A DNA stretch of 64,000 bases, taken from Pseudomonas vanderleydeniana (GTDB taxonomy: Bacteria; Pseudomonadota; Gammaproteobacteria; Pseudomonadales; Pseudomonadaceae). This document shows, piece after piece, positions 56,033-64,000 of the stretch; the stretch's first letter is position 1, and each line of letters starts with the position of its first letter. The stretch spans positions 2,840,001 through 2,904,000 of the forward strand of contig NZ_CP077093.1 in NCBI RefSeq assembly GCF_014268755.2, written 5' to 3'. The notes under the pieces were generated by a model, which had not been told where the DNA came from, did not search any database, and saw only the letters and a program-made list of their open reading frames with translations. A program made the translations under genes and the position numbers.

Positions 56033-56247
56033 GTCGGGGGCTACCTTCCTGGTTGGATTCGGGATTGCAGTGACGAGGTCGGTAATCTGCAGGATCGCAG
56101 TACGTTTGATAATCGGCCGGTTCCTTGATGAACTTTCAATGCTTTATTGAAAATTGAGGCTGGCCGAAGGTACTTCGCTAGCGCCCCGCTCGACGAGCGC
56201 CCTGCGGTTGCATAGGCTTACGGGCTTTTGGGGTAGGGGAGTGCGGC

Positions 56248-57228
56248 TTGAGCCGGGACACACTTGAACAGAACCAGATACCGGTCTATTTCGTTGCGGT
56301 GATCATCGCGATGCTGGTTGGGTTGATGGCTCCCGATATCGCCCAGGGCCTCGATACCCTGGTGACGCCGGGTATTGCGGTGCTGATGTATGCGATGTTC
56401 CTGCAGATTCCCTTTCTCGATTTGCGCGGGGGGCTTGGCGGCAGGGGCTTCATGTCGGCCCTGTTGCTGGCCAATTTTGTCCTGGTTCCACTGCTGGTCT
56501 GGGCCTTGAGCCGTAGCCTGGTGGCGCAGCCGGCCATCCTGGTGGGAGCGCTGCTGGTGCTGCTCACTCCCTGCATCGACTACGTGGTGGTGTTCACCCA
56601 TATCGGCCAGGGCGATTCACGGCGGGTGCTGGCGGCGACGCCAATCCTGCTGCTGTTGCAGTTGCTGCTGTTGCCGGCCTACCTGACTTTCATGCTCGAT
56701 GGCCAGTCCGCGGTGGTCATCTCGATCGGGCCGTTTGTCGAGGCCTTTCTCCTGCTGATCGTCGCACCGCTGCTGCTGGCGGTGTTGACCTCGGCACTGG
56801 CCCGGCGCTCGCGCGGTGTTGCGCTCTGGAGCGACACCTGGGCCTGGCTGCCGGTACCGGCGATGGCGGCGGTGCTGGTGGCGGTGGTCGGCTCGCAGAT
56901 TGCTACCGTGGTCGGCGATATCGAGCGCCTTGCCCCGGTGCTGCCGGTGTACCTCGGCTTCCTGCTGCTGGCACCGTTGGCGGGAGCGCTGGCTGCACGC
57001 CTGTGCCGGCTGCCGGCGAGTCTTGCGCGGGCCGTTGTCTTCAGTGCCTCGACCCGCAACTCCCTGGTGGTCCTGCCGCTGGCCCTGGCCTTGCCCGAGG
57101 ATATCCGTGGGCTGGCGGCTGCGGCCGTGATCACCCAGACCCTGGTCGAACTGGTGGGCGAGTTGATCTACGTTCGCGTCATTCCGGCGTTGGTCTGGCG
57201 CAAACGGCCAGATGGCACCACGGACTGA
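56248..57228 (+). CDS. BASS/ACR3-type transporter (arsenite or organic anion)
   Basis: Membrane protein of 326 residues with about 10 helices, bile acid:sodium symporter superfamily. TPCIDYVVVFTHIGQGDSRR near residue 111 matches the ACR3 TPC block, and SASTRNSLVVLPLALALPED resembles the second ACR3 signature. The conserved Cys of arsenite ACR3 is present (TPC). No ArsR or ArsC is adjacent, so arsenite export is a possibility rather than a conclusion. Start is TTG at 56248, after GGGGA. Confidence 0.72.
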   Translation: MSRDTLEQNQIPVYFVAVIIAMLVGLMAPDIAQGLDTLVTPGIAVLMYAMFLQIPFLDLRGGLGGRGFMSALLLANFVLVPLLVWALSRSLVAQPAILVGALLVLLTPCIDYVVVFTHIGQGDSRRVLAATPILLLLQLLLLPAYLTFMLDGQSAVVISIGPFVEAFLLLIVAPLLLAVLTSALARRSRGVALWSDTWAWLPVPAMAAVLVAVVGSQIATVVGDIERLAPVLPVYLGFLLLAPLAGALAARLCRLPASLARAVVFSASTRNSLVVLPLALALPEDIRGLAAAAVITQTLVELVGELIYVRVIPALVWRKRPDGTTD

Positions 57229-57234
57229 CCGCCT

Positions 57235-57633
57235 CTACAACTCCTCGATCGCTGCCCGGATCTGGTTGGCGACCGGCTGCTCCAGCGTGCTGTAGAGCTG
57301 GGCCAGGACCCGGCCGCTTTTCGAGCGATAGACATGCGGCCCGGCGAGGGCCCTCAGGGTATGAAAATGCTCCTGCAGATGATCGCAGTACTCGCGGGTT
57401 TCGCAGACGAAGAACTGGCCGCCCTTGGGCGCGATGCTCGGGAACGCCACTTCCACCCGCTCCCTGTAGGTGTTGGGCAACAGGCTCAACGGCTTGCGCT
57501 GGGGGTAGCTCACGGCACCGAATGGCACCCCGTTGGCTTTCAGGGCCTCCAGCACCGCACCGGCGGTTGGCGGGTTGTCGTTACCGCAGGCAACCAGAGG
57601 CAGGCCGACGATCATCAATAGAAGGGTTTTCAT
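57235..57633 (-). CDS. Small lipoprotein, function unknown
   Basis: Lipoprotein of 132 residues: signal MKTLLLMIVGLPLVAC with lipobox LVAC (Cys16). The mature part carries NPPTAGAVLEALKANGVPFG and a Cys pair in FFVCETREYCDHLQEHF. No known family. Convergent with the BASS gene, 6 bases apart. The 266-bp gap after it to the SulP gene shows nothing clear. Confidence 0.78.
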   Translation of the reverse strand: MKTLLLMIVGLPLVACGNDNPPTAGAVLEALKANGVPFGAVSYPQRKPLSLLPNTYRERVEVAFPSIAPKGGQFFVCETREYCDHLQEHFHTLRALAGPHVYRSKSGRVLAQLYSTLEQPVANQIRAAIEEL

Positions 57634-57899
57634 CCTGACATTCCTTGTTTCATTAGGCTTTTCGTCAGTGGTTACTGACTGAAACTGGCAGGTGGGTGGG
57701 TATTCCCGTCCATGCCGATTATGCAGGAGTGTCCGGTTGGGGAGGGTCAGTTGTGTCTCAATATTTCCAAGCCATTGCTCCGATGGTTGTCGGTACGGTC
57801 CTATAGAGGGGCTGCTCGAATAGACAGGGCGGCAAGGCGAAACGCGACGAAATCATCCCTGCACGCACCAGTGCTTCAATCTACGCCTCTGAGCGCACT

Positions 57900-59345
57900 T
57901 CAGCCGTGCTGCACGCCCGCCCGCCTGAGCAACTGCCTGCAGCGCTCGGACAGGTGCTCGACCCGCAACTGCTTGCCGGCCTTGGCATAACGCTCGCGCA
58001 GGCTTTTCAGGGCAGCGATCGCCGAGTAGTCGACGAAGCTCAGGTGGCGGCAGTCCAGTACCACTTTCTGCGGATCGTTGGCCGGGTCGAACAGGTTCTG
58101 GAAGGGGGTGGTCGAGGCGAAGAACAACGTGCCGTGCAGGCGGTACAGCTTGCTGCCGTCGGCTTGCTCGTGGGTATCGGCATACAGCTCGCGGGCGTGC
58201 TGCCAGGCGAAGTTCAGGGCGGCGATCAGGATGCCGCACAGTACCGCGGTCGCCAGGTCGGTAAACACGGTGATCACGGTGACGGCGATGATCACCAGCA
58301 CGTCGTTCACCGGTACCTTGTTCAGTACCCGCAACGAAGCCCAGGCGAAGGTCTGCTGGGACACCACGAACATCACCCCCACCAGGGCGGCCAGCGGGAT
58401 ACGCTCGATCAGTGGCGACAGGAACAGCACGAACAGCAGGATCATCACCCCGGCCACCACGCCCGACAACCGACCCCGGCCACCGGAGCTGAGGTTGATC
58501 ACGGTCTGGCCGATCATCGCGCAGCCGCCCATGCCGCCGAACAGGCCGGAAACGATGTTGGCCACGCCCAGCGCCGTGCATTCGCGGTCCGGATAGCTGC
58601 GGGTCTCGGTGATTTCGTCGGTGAGGTTGAGGGTCAGCAGGGTTTCCAGCAGGCCCACCAGGGCCATCAGCACCGCGTAGGGCGCGATGATGTGCAGGGT
58701 TTCCAGGTTCCACGGCACCTGTGGCAGTGTCGGCATGGGCAGGCCACCGGCGATGTGGGCCATGTCGCCTAGGGTGCGGGTCGGCAGGCCGCACAGGTAG
58801 ACCAGCAGGCCGACGCCGAGGATCGCCACCAGGGCTGGCGGTACGGCGCGGCTCACGCGCGGCAGCAGGTAGACGATCGCCATGGTCAGTGCCACCAGCC
58901 CGAGCATCACGGCCAGTGGTTCACCACTGATCCAGTGTTCGCCCTCCTTGAACTGCTCCAGTTGTGCCAGTGCGATGATGATCGCCAGGCCGTTGACGAA
59001 ACCGAGCATCACCGAGTGCGGCACCATCCGCACCAGCTTGCCCAGGCGCAACAGGCCGAACGCGACCATGACCAGGCCGCCGAGCAAGACCGTCGCCAGC
59101 AGGTATTGCACGCCGTGTTGCACCACCAGGGCGACGATCACCACGGCCATCGAGCCGGCGGCGCCGGAGATCATGCCCGGTCGGCCGCCGAACAGCGCGG
59201 TCAGGGTGCAGATGATGAAGGCACCGTACAGGCCCATCAGCGGGTTGAGGTGGGCGACCAGGGCAAAGGCAATGCACTCGGGCACGAGGGCAAAGGAGGT
59301 GGTGAGTCCGGCCAGGACATCGGCGCGTAGGCGGGCGGGTTTCAT
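57900..59345 (-). CDS. SulP/SLC26 anion transporter with STAS domain
   Basis: Inner-membrane anion transporter of 481 residues. About 12-14 helices (LVPECIAFALVAHLNPLMGL, then TALFGGRPGMISGAAGSMAV), and a C-terminal STAS domain at about 390-470 (KVVLDCRHLSFVDYSAIAAL). Members move sulfate, bicarbonate or other anions; the substrate is not fixed here, and there are no cys genes nearby. Starts at 59345 (MKPARLRADVLAGL). 197 bp separate it from the divergent ggt gene. Confidence 0.9.
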   Translation of the reverse strand: MKPARLRADVLAGLTTSFALVPECIAFALVAHLNPLMGLYGAFIICTLTALFGGRPGMISGAAGSMAVVIVALVVQHGVQYLLATVLLGGLVMVAFGLLRLGKLVRMVPHSVMLGFVNGLAIIIALAQLEQFKEGEHWISGEPLAVMLGLVALTMAIVYLLPRVSRAVPPALVAILGVGLLVYLCGLPTRTLGDMAHIAGGLPMPTLPQVPWNLETLHIIAPYAVLMALVGLLETLLTLNLTDEITETRSYPDRECTALGVANIVSGLFGGMGGCAMIGQTVINLSSGGRGRLSGVVAGVMILLFVLFLSPLIERIPLAALVGVMFVVSQQTFAWASLRVLNKVPVNDVLVIIAVTVITVFTDLATAVLCGILIAALNFAWQHARELYADTHEQADGSKLYRLHGTLFFASTTPFQNLFDPANDPQKVVLDCRHLSFVDYSAIAALKSLRERYAKAGKQLRVEHLSERCRQLLRRAGVQHG

Positions 59346-59491
59346 GGTGTACCTGAGATTGGGGCCAGCGGGGGCAAGCGAGGGCTATATGAAAGGCGGC
59401 GAATGTTACGGAAATGTAACTGGTCCTGCAAAAAAGCGAGTGATGGGTACTAGGTGAATCCTTCGCCAGCGTCTACCTTGGTAAAGGCCCG

Positions 59492-59509
59492 CGCAGACAG
59501 GCGTCTGCG
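59492..59509. other. Leader hairpin before ggt
   Basis: CGCAGAC-AGGC-GTCTGCG forms a 7-bp stem with a 4-nt loop, followed by TTTCC. It lies 33 bases before the ggt ATG, either as a leader structure or as a weak terminator for upstream transcripts. Confidence 0.4.
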
Positions 59510-59542
59510 TTTCCAGCAAATAAGAAAAAGAGAAATCGGCCC

Positions 59543-61270
59543 ATGAAATTCGAACCCCTAGCGCGCTCGCTGTTGGCGACGGCGCTGATCCTGGCTGTTA
59601 CCCCTGTCCATGCCGCCTCCCAGGCACCGGTCGCCGCAGAGAACGGCATGGTCGTCACGGCCCAACACCTGGCCACGCATGTCGGTGTCGACGTGCTCAA
59701 GGCCGGCGGCAACGCGGTGGATGCCGCGGTCGCGGTCGGCTATGCCCTGGCGGTGGTCTACCCGGCGGCCGGCAACCTGGGTGGCGGTGGCTTCATGACC
59801 GTGCAACTGGCCGACGGCCGCAAGACTTTCCTCGACTTCCGCGAAAAGGCGCCGCTGGCGGCCACGGCCAACATGTACCTGGACAAGGACGGCAATGTCA
59901 TCCCCGACCTCAGTTCGAAAGGCCACCTGGCGGTCGGCGTGCCGGGCACGGTCTCGGGCATGGAGCTGGCACTGGAAAAGTACGGCACGAAAAAGCGCGC
60001 CGAAGTGATCGCCCCGGCCATCAAGCTGGCCGAGGACGGTTTCGTGCTGGAGCAGGGTGACATCGACCTGCTGCACACCGCCACCGATGAGTTCAAGAAG
60101 GACATCCATGATTCTGGCGCGATCTTCCTGAACAAGGGCGAACCGATGCAGGTCGGCGAGAAGCTGGTACAGAAGGACCTGGCCAAGACCCTGCGGGAAA
60201 TTTCCGCGAAGGGCACCGACGGCTTCTACAAGGGCTGGGTGGCCAAGGCCATCGTCGATTCGAGCCAGGCCGGCAAGGGCATCATCACCCAGGCCGACCT
60301 CGACAAGTACAAGACCCGCGAGCTGGCCCCCATCGAGTGCGACTACCGCGGCTACCACATCGTCTCGGCGCCGCCACCCAGCTCCGGTGGCGTGGTGATC
60401 TGCGAGATCATGAACATTCTCGAAGGCTATCCGATGGAGCAGCTGGGTTATCACTCGGCCCAGGGCCTGCACTACCAGATCGAGGCCATGCGCCACGCCT
60501 ATGTCGATCGCAACAGCTACCTGGGCGACCCCGATTTCGTCAAGAACCCGGTAGCGCACCTGCTGGACAAGGCCTACGCCGAGAAGCTGCGCGCCGCGAT
60601 CGACCCGCACAAGGCGGGCATCTCCAAGGACCTCAAGCCAGGCGTCGCGCCTCATGAAGGCAACAACACCACCCACTACTCGATCGTCGACAAGTGGGGC
60701 AACGCGGTGTCGGTGACCTACACCCTCAACGACTGGTTCGGTGCCGGGGTGATGGCGAGCAAGACCGGGGTCATCCTCAACGATGAGATGGACGACTTCA
60801 CTTCCAAGGTCGGCGTGCCGAACATGTACGGCCTGGTACAGGGCGAGGCGAACGCCATCGCGCCCGGCAAGACGCCGCTGTCGTCGATGAGCCCGACCAT
60901 CGTCACCCGGGATGGCAAGGCCGTCATGGTGGTCGGCACGCCAGGGGGCAGCCGGATCATCACTGCGACCCTGCTGACCATCCTCAATGTCATCGACTAC
61001 AAGATGAACATCCAGGAGGCGGTGGATGCCCCGCGGTTCCACCAGCAATGGCTGCCGGAGGAAACCAATCTCGAGACCTACGCGGTGAGCCCCGACACGC
61101 AGAAGATCCTCGAAAGCTGGGGACACAAGTTCACCGGGCCGCAGCCGCTGAACCACCTGGCGGCGATCCTGGTCGGTGCGCCCTCGCTCGATGGCAAACC
61201 GGTGGGTAACAACCGCTTCTACGGTGCCAATGACCCGCGGCGCAATACCGGGTTGTCGCTGGGCTACTGA
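59543..61270 (+). CDS. ggt: Gamma-glutamyltranspeptidase
   Basis: Periplasmic enzyme of 575 residues that cleaves gamma-glutamyl bonds of glutathione and related peptides. Signal peptide about 25 residues (PVHAA-SQ). The precursor is self-cut before Thr376 in the sequence GNN-TTHYSIVDKWGN; Thr376 is the nucleophile. Other sites are GGGGFM-like NLGGGGFMTVQLADG and the oxyanion loop TPGGSRIITA. The cut gives large and small subunits as in E. coli. It fits a region rich in gamma-glutamyl metabolism. Confidence 0.95.
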   Translation: MKFEPLARSLLATALILAVTPVHAASQAPVAAENGMVVTAQHLATHVGVDVLKAGGNAVDAAVAVGYALAVVYPAAGNLGGGGFMTVQLADGRKTFLDFREKAPLAATANMYLDKDGNVIPDLSSKGHLAVGVPGTVSGMELALEKYGTKKRAEVIAPAIKLAEDGFVLEQGDIDLLHTATDEFKKDIHDSGAIFLNKGEPMQVGEKLVQKDLAKTLREISAKGTDGFYKGWVAKAIVDSSQAGKGIITQADLDKYKTRELAPIECDYRGYHIVSAPPPSSGGVVICEIMNILEGYPMEQLGYHSAQGLHYQIEAMRHAYVDRNSYLGDPDFVKNPVAHLLDKAYAEKLRAAIDPHKAGISKDLKPGVAPHEGNNTTHYSIVDKWGNAVSVTYTLNDWFGAGVMASKTGVILNDEMDDFTSKVGVPNMYGLVQGEANAIAPGKTPLSSMSPTIVTRDGKAVMVVGTPGGSRIITATLLTILNVIDYKMNIQEAVDAPRFHQQWLPEETNLETYAVSPDTQKILESWGHKFTGPQPLNHLAAILVGAPSLDGKPVGNNRFYGANDPRRNTGLSLGY

Positions 61271-61284
61271 GGACTGGCCCCTGG

Positions 61285-61317
61285 CGACCCTGGCGTACGG
61301 CTTGTGCGTCAGGGTCG
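61285..61317. terminator. Extended hairpin after ggt
   Basis: CGACCCTG (61285-61292) pairs with CAGGGTCG (61310-61317) and the stem continues inward with GU and GC pairs almost to the loop at about 61299-61303. It fills the 55-bp gap between ggt and the convergent DUF2867 gene. No long T-run. Confidence 0.6.
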
Positions 61318-61325
61318 TCGCGGTT

Positions 61326-61850
61326 TCAGTGGCGGCTGGCGTTTCTCAGGGTGATGGGTACGATCAGCCGATGAAATGGCGCCACCGGCAGCATGTACAG
61401 GCGGCCCAGCAGATTGTGAGTGTGGACCACCGTCGATAGCGTCAGGGTGCGCGTTCCCTGCGCCGTGACCGGCGAGCGATGCAGGGTCAGGTAGACGTCG
61501 AGGTGCTTGTCGCAATCGGCCAGCATCACCTCATCCGGCTGATTGGAAATCAGTGTGAAGATCCCCACGCGATCGTTTTCCCGGTAGTCGACGTCCGCCC
61601 GGGACAGGTCGATACGGGTCAGGCGTCCAAGATCCTTGAGCCCGAACAGCCCTACGATACGGTTGCGCAACTGCATCAGCCCGTCGATCCAGGCCGGTGT
61701 CGTCGACATCATGTTCAGGGCATGGCGCAGCGCCGTGCGCTCGAGGCGATCATCGCTGATGCACTGGCTATCGACGAAATCGGCATTGGGCAGGAAACGG
61801 TTGATGGATGAGTCGGGTGGCACCGGGCAGGGGTGCACGCTGGGCTTCAT
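61326..61850 (-). CDS. DUF2867 domain protein
   Basis: Protein of 174 residues. The first part has NRFLPNADFVDSQCISDDRL and RTALRHALNMMSTTPAWIDG, the second VGIFTLISNQPDEVMLADCD and HLDVYLTLHRSPV. This is the DUF2867 family, of unknown function, often near lipid or envelope genes. No signal peptide. ATG at 61850 chosen for its AAGGA site 9 bases upstream; a TTG further out is less likely. Confidence 0.78.
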   Translation of the reverse strand: MKPSVHPCPVPPDSSINRFLPNADFVDSQCISDDRLERTALRHALNMMSTTPAWIDGLMQLRNRIVGLFGLKDLGRLTRIDLSRADVDYRENDRVGIFTLISNQPDEVMLADCDKHLDVYLTLHRSPVTAQGTRTLTLSTVVHTHNLLGRLYMLPVAPFHRLIVPITLRNASRH

Positions 61851-61866
61851 CAATGGCGGTCCTTGC

Positions 61867-61905
61867 AAAAAATGAATGGGGCCCCGAGTCGCCTCGGGAG
61901 CCCCA
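61867..61905 (-). terminator. Rho-independent terminator of the arnT-type operon
   Basis: Stem TGGGGC-CCCGAG with CTCGGG-A-GCCCCA (12 pairs, one bulge, TCGC loop). On the minus strand it is followed by ATTCATTTTTTGC. It lies 43 bases after the glycosyltransferase stop and before the start of the DUF2867 gene, so the latter probably has its own promoter. Confidence 0.82.
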
Positions 61906-61947
61906 CTCTACGTGAACCCGCAGGTTCGTGCACCGCCGCTCGATCCG

Positions 61948-63513
61948 CTACTGGGTGCGACCCTCGATTTCCAGCGGTCCATCCCGCCTGGGGATGTATG
62001 CCACGCTACCGTCCTCGCGGTTGTGGGCCAGGCGCGCGCCATTGCTGGGTTGGGTCACCACGACGTCATGATCGGCTGCCAGGTAGTTCAGCGGCAGGCT
62101 GTCGCCGGCCTTGAAGCTGGTGACGATCAGGGTTCGTGTCGGGTCCCAGCGACGGCCGCTGGTTTTCTCCAGCCAGTCGATCAGTTCATCGCTGTCGCCG
62201 TTGCGTGGATAGTCCTGGTTTTCCTGCACGTAGTAGAAGGGCAGGCCCTGGTTGTTCAGGTACATCGGCAACTTGTTGTCGACCTCGATCATCACCATCT
62301 GCCATTCATCCCAGGGCGCTCTCTGGCTGGCCTTGGTCTGTACATCCTCGGCGAAGCGCATGGCGCCACCGCCACCGTTGCTCCAGGGATAGGCGACACC
62401 GACGACCAGTAGCGTGAAGGCGGCCGCCGCGGCGAAGCCTTTGGTCCAGCCAGGGCCGCTGGCCTTGCCGGCGGCGCGCGTCTCATCCAGGCGCCGGGTC
62501 ACCCACCAGGCTGCCAGCAATTGTGCGAACGGCACCAGCGGCAGCACGTAGTAGCTGCGCCGGCTGCCGCTGGCGGTGAAGAACACGAACAGCAGGCACA
62601 GGCCCCAAACCAGCCAGCGGGTATTGGGCTCGATCCGCTTCCATTGGCGCAGCGCGAGCCACAGGCCCAGCACCCAGAAGGGAGCCCAGGGCAGGGTGTA
62701 GGCCGGCAGGTAGATCAAATAGGTGTAGATCGGCCCCATGTGGTCGAAGGGGTCGAAGAAACGGACGACGTTTTCCTTGAATACCAGGGCCAGCCCGCTT
62801 TCACCGTAGGTCGGCGAACCGTACAGGTTCGACAGTACGAAAGGTACGGCATAGAGCGCGAGGGCGATCAGCAGGGCAACCAGCAGTCGTGGATTGAAAT
62901 GGCGTTTCCAGCGGCCTTCGGCCAACAGGTGCGGCAGCAGCACCAACCCCGGCAGGACGAAGCCGATCAGACCCTTGAGCAGAGAGGTCAGGGCCAGTAT
63001 CAGGAAAAACACCGTGTAGCGCCCCAGGCGCGTGTCATCCGGGCCGCGCCAGTACCACCAGACGGCGGCCAGCACGCCGAACACGGTGAGGATGTCGGCG
63101 GTGGCCACGCGAGCCCAGAACACGAAGTAGAAGGTGGTTGCCAGCATCCAGCCCGCCACCAGGCCGGTGCCCTTGCGCCACAGGCGCTCGCCGAGCAGAT
63201 AGATCAGCCATATGCTCAGCCAGGCGGCAACCACCGAGGACAGGCGCAACGAGACGTTGCCCAGTCCTCCCAGCAGTTTCGCGCTGGCGGTGATCAGCCA
63301 GTAGGAGGGCAGGGGCTTGTCATAGTAGGGCAGCCCCTTGAGATAGGGATCGAAATAGTTGCCCGACTGCAGCATCTGCAGGGCGATGTTGGCCCAACGG
63401 GTTTCCGCTCCCCACAGTTCACGCGAACCCAGGCCCAGCAGGAGCAGCAAGGCCGAGACGCCCAACAGCAGTGTCAGGGCTCCCCTGTCGGTCTTCCAGT
63501 AGCCCAGGCTCAT
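61948..63513 (-). CDS. Membrane glycosyltransferase, ArnT/PMT (GT83) type
   Basis: Inner-membrane enzyme of 521 residues. N-terminal GT-C segment LGLGSRELWGAETRWANIAL has the Glu of the catalytic loop, followed by LPYYDKPLPSYWLITASAKL (the DKPP-like block of ArnT), about 10 hydrophobic helices, and a soluble C-terminal part. It would move a sugar from an undecaprenyl phosphate donor to lipid A or another acceptor. The start overlaps the arnT stop by 4 bases (63510-63513). It may be a second transferase of the same pathway or act on a different acceptor. Confidence 0.84.
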   Translation of the reverse strand: MSLGYWKTDRGALTLLLGVSALLLLLGLGSRELWGAETRWANIALQMLQSGNYFDPYLKGLPYYDKPLPSYWLITASAKLLGGLGNVSLRLSSVVAAWLSIWLIYLLGERLWRKGTGLVAGWMLATTFYFVFWARVATADILTVFGVLAAVWWYWRGPDDTRLGRYTVFFLILALTSLLKGLIGFVLPGLVLLPHLLAEGRWKRHFNPRLLVALLIALALYAVPFVLSNLYGSPTYGESGLALVFKENVVRFFDPFDHMGPIYTYLIYLPAYTLPWAPFWVLGLWLALRQWKRIEPNTRWLVWGLCLLFVFFTASGSRRSYYVLPLVPFAQLLAAWWVTRRLDETRAAGKASGPGWTKGFAAAAAFTLLVVGVAYPWSNGGGGAMRFAEDVQTKASQRAPWDEWQMVMIEVDNKLPMYLNNQGLPFYYVQENQDYPRNGDSDELIDWLEKTSGRRWDPTRTLIVTSFKAGDSLPLNYLAADHDVVVTQPSNGARLAHNREDGSVAYIPRRDGPLEIEGRTQ

Positions 63514-64000
63514 GGTTGTGTCTGTGGGAAGATGAGGATCTCGCTGTCGCCTTTCCTGTAGCGTTTGCCATCGGGTGGCAGTAGCCCGATTTCTTCCATT
63601 TCCGCAGTGCCCTTGACGCGCATGACGACTCCTACCGAACCCTGTTTGCGTGCTTCGCTCATCCACTGCCCGATGTTTTCGAGCGTGACCTGGCGTCCCT
63701 GCGCATCAGGGTAATCCAGACCATATTTCAGTTCGCCAGCGGTGTTGAACAAATCGACCTGGGGGCGTTGCAGGCGCCAGGACAGTGCCGCGGCGGCCCC
63801 CAGTTCGTTGCTCAGCAGGCGGTTGGTCTGGCGCAGCTCGTCCAGGTGCTCGGCGATGAACTGGTCAGGCATCTTGTTGCTCACCACGCTGGCCGGCATG
63901 CCGGCTGGCAGCAGGGTCACCAGCAGGGCGATGCCCAGTGCCGGCATCGCCCAGAACGCGACAGGACGCAGGACCTGCAATGCGTTGGTGATGATCCACG
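63510..64000 (-). CDS. arnT: ArnT, lipid A aminoarabinose transferase (5' end outside the window)
   Basis: C-terminal part of about 163 residues; the reading frame is open to base 64000 and the start lies beyond it. Recognised by the ArnT tail: QFIAEHLDELRQTNRLLSNE, AAALSWRLQRPQVDLF, and GELKYGLDYPDAQGRQVTLE. ArnT transfers 4-amino-4-deoxy-L-arabinose from undecaprenyl phosphate to lipid A phosphates, giving resistance to polymyxin and antimicrobial peptides. The other arn genes would lie beyond the window edge. Overlaps the second transferase by 4 bases. Confidence 0.85.
   Translation of the reverse strand, partial: WIITNALQVLRPVAFWAMPALGIALLVTLLPAGMPASVVSNKMPDQFIAEHLDELRQTNRLLSNELGAAAALSWRLQRPQVDLFNTAGELKYGLDYPDAQGRQVTLENIGQWMSEARKQGSVGVVMRVKGTAEMEEIGLLPPDGKRYRKGDSEILIFPQTQP

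Noticed and set aside
56248..57228. Firm arsenite efflux assignment
   Set aside because: No arsR/arsC context and the family also includes organic anion carriers.
59558..61156. Long open frame on the minus strand opposite ggt
   Set aside because: Shadow of ggt with no motif; ggt is certain by its catalytic Thr.

Overview
The window is chromosomal DNA of a high-GC gammaproteobacterium, almost certainly a Pseudomonas of the fluorescens lineage. The evidence is the AmpR/AmpC pair whose regulator I recognise as very close to P. aeruginosa AmpR, paralogous polyamine genes (gamma-glutamylation type), an LpxO lipid A hydroxylase, an ArnT end, and a 107-bp multi-hairpin repeat typical of fluorescent Pseudomonas genomes. 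I see no rRNA, tRNA, CRISPR array, phage or intact insertion sequence. Coding density is about 90 percent and genes often overlap by ATGA.

Layout. 1-2424: end of a quaternary-amine ABC importer (permease, binding protein) overlapping a homocysteine S-methyltransferase. 2421-4552: LysR regulator and an AzlCD exporter. 4905-13230: two amino acid permeases, a PchB-like chorismate mutase family protein, then a probable catabolic operon (permease, FAD amine oxidase, cupin, CoA-acylating semialdehyde dehydrogenase) facing a PucR regulator. 13263-15398: an isolated conjugative coupling protein (TraD, SXT/TOL type) without any other transfer gene. 15577-20009: hydroxypyruvate isomerase family protein, topoisomerase IB, and modABC molybdate uptake with a clear ModE-type operator. 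20207-24838: nitronate monooxygenase-like enzyme, AcuI-type reductase, AlkB and a run of small uncharacterised proteins and lipoproteins. 25118-29491: galU, gor, AraC regulator, XapX peptide, quinone oxidoreductase, then the repeat. 29713-38607: small secreted protein, SdaC-type transporter, LuxR/aminotransferase/polyamine-binding protein group, LpxO, RNase T2, second AzlCD pair. 38611-42374: FecIRA-type iron uptake with a Fur-like site. 42613-49089: ABC-F ATPase and a gamma-glutamylpolyamine operon (glutamine synthetase-like, binding protein, oxidase) with a divergent AraC regulator. 49098-57633: ampC/ampR, coiled-coil membrane protein with 33-bp repeats, DUF3087, MATE and MFS exporters, BASS/ACR3-type transporter, lipoprotein. 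57900-64000: SulP transporter, gamma-glutamyltranspeptidase, DUF2867 protein, and two overlapping ArnT-type glycosyltransferases, the last cut by the window end.

Common theme: uptake and breakdown of nitrogen compounds (quaternary amines, amino acids, polyamines, gamma-glutamyl peptides), metal/iron acquisition and envelope modification. The least explained items are the orphan TraD, the PucR-linked catabolic operon, the small-protein block at 23.2-24.8 kb and the paired ArnT-like genes. Functions come from motifs and remembered families; no database search was run.
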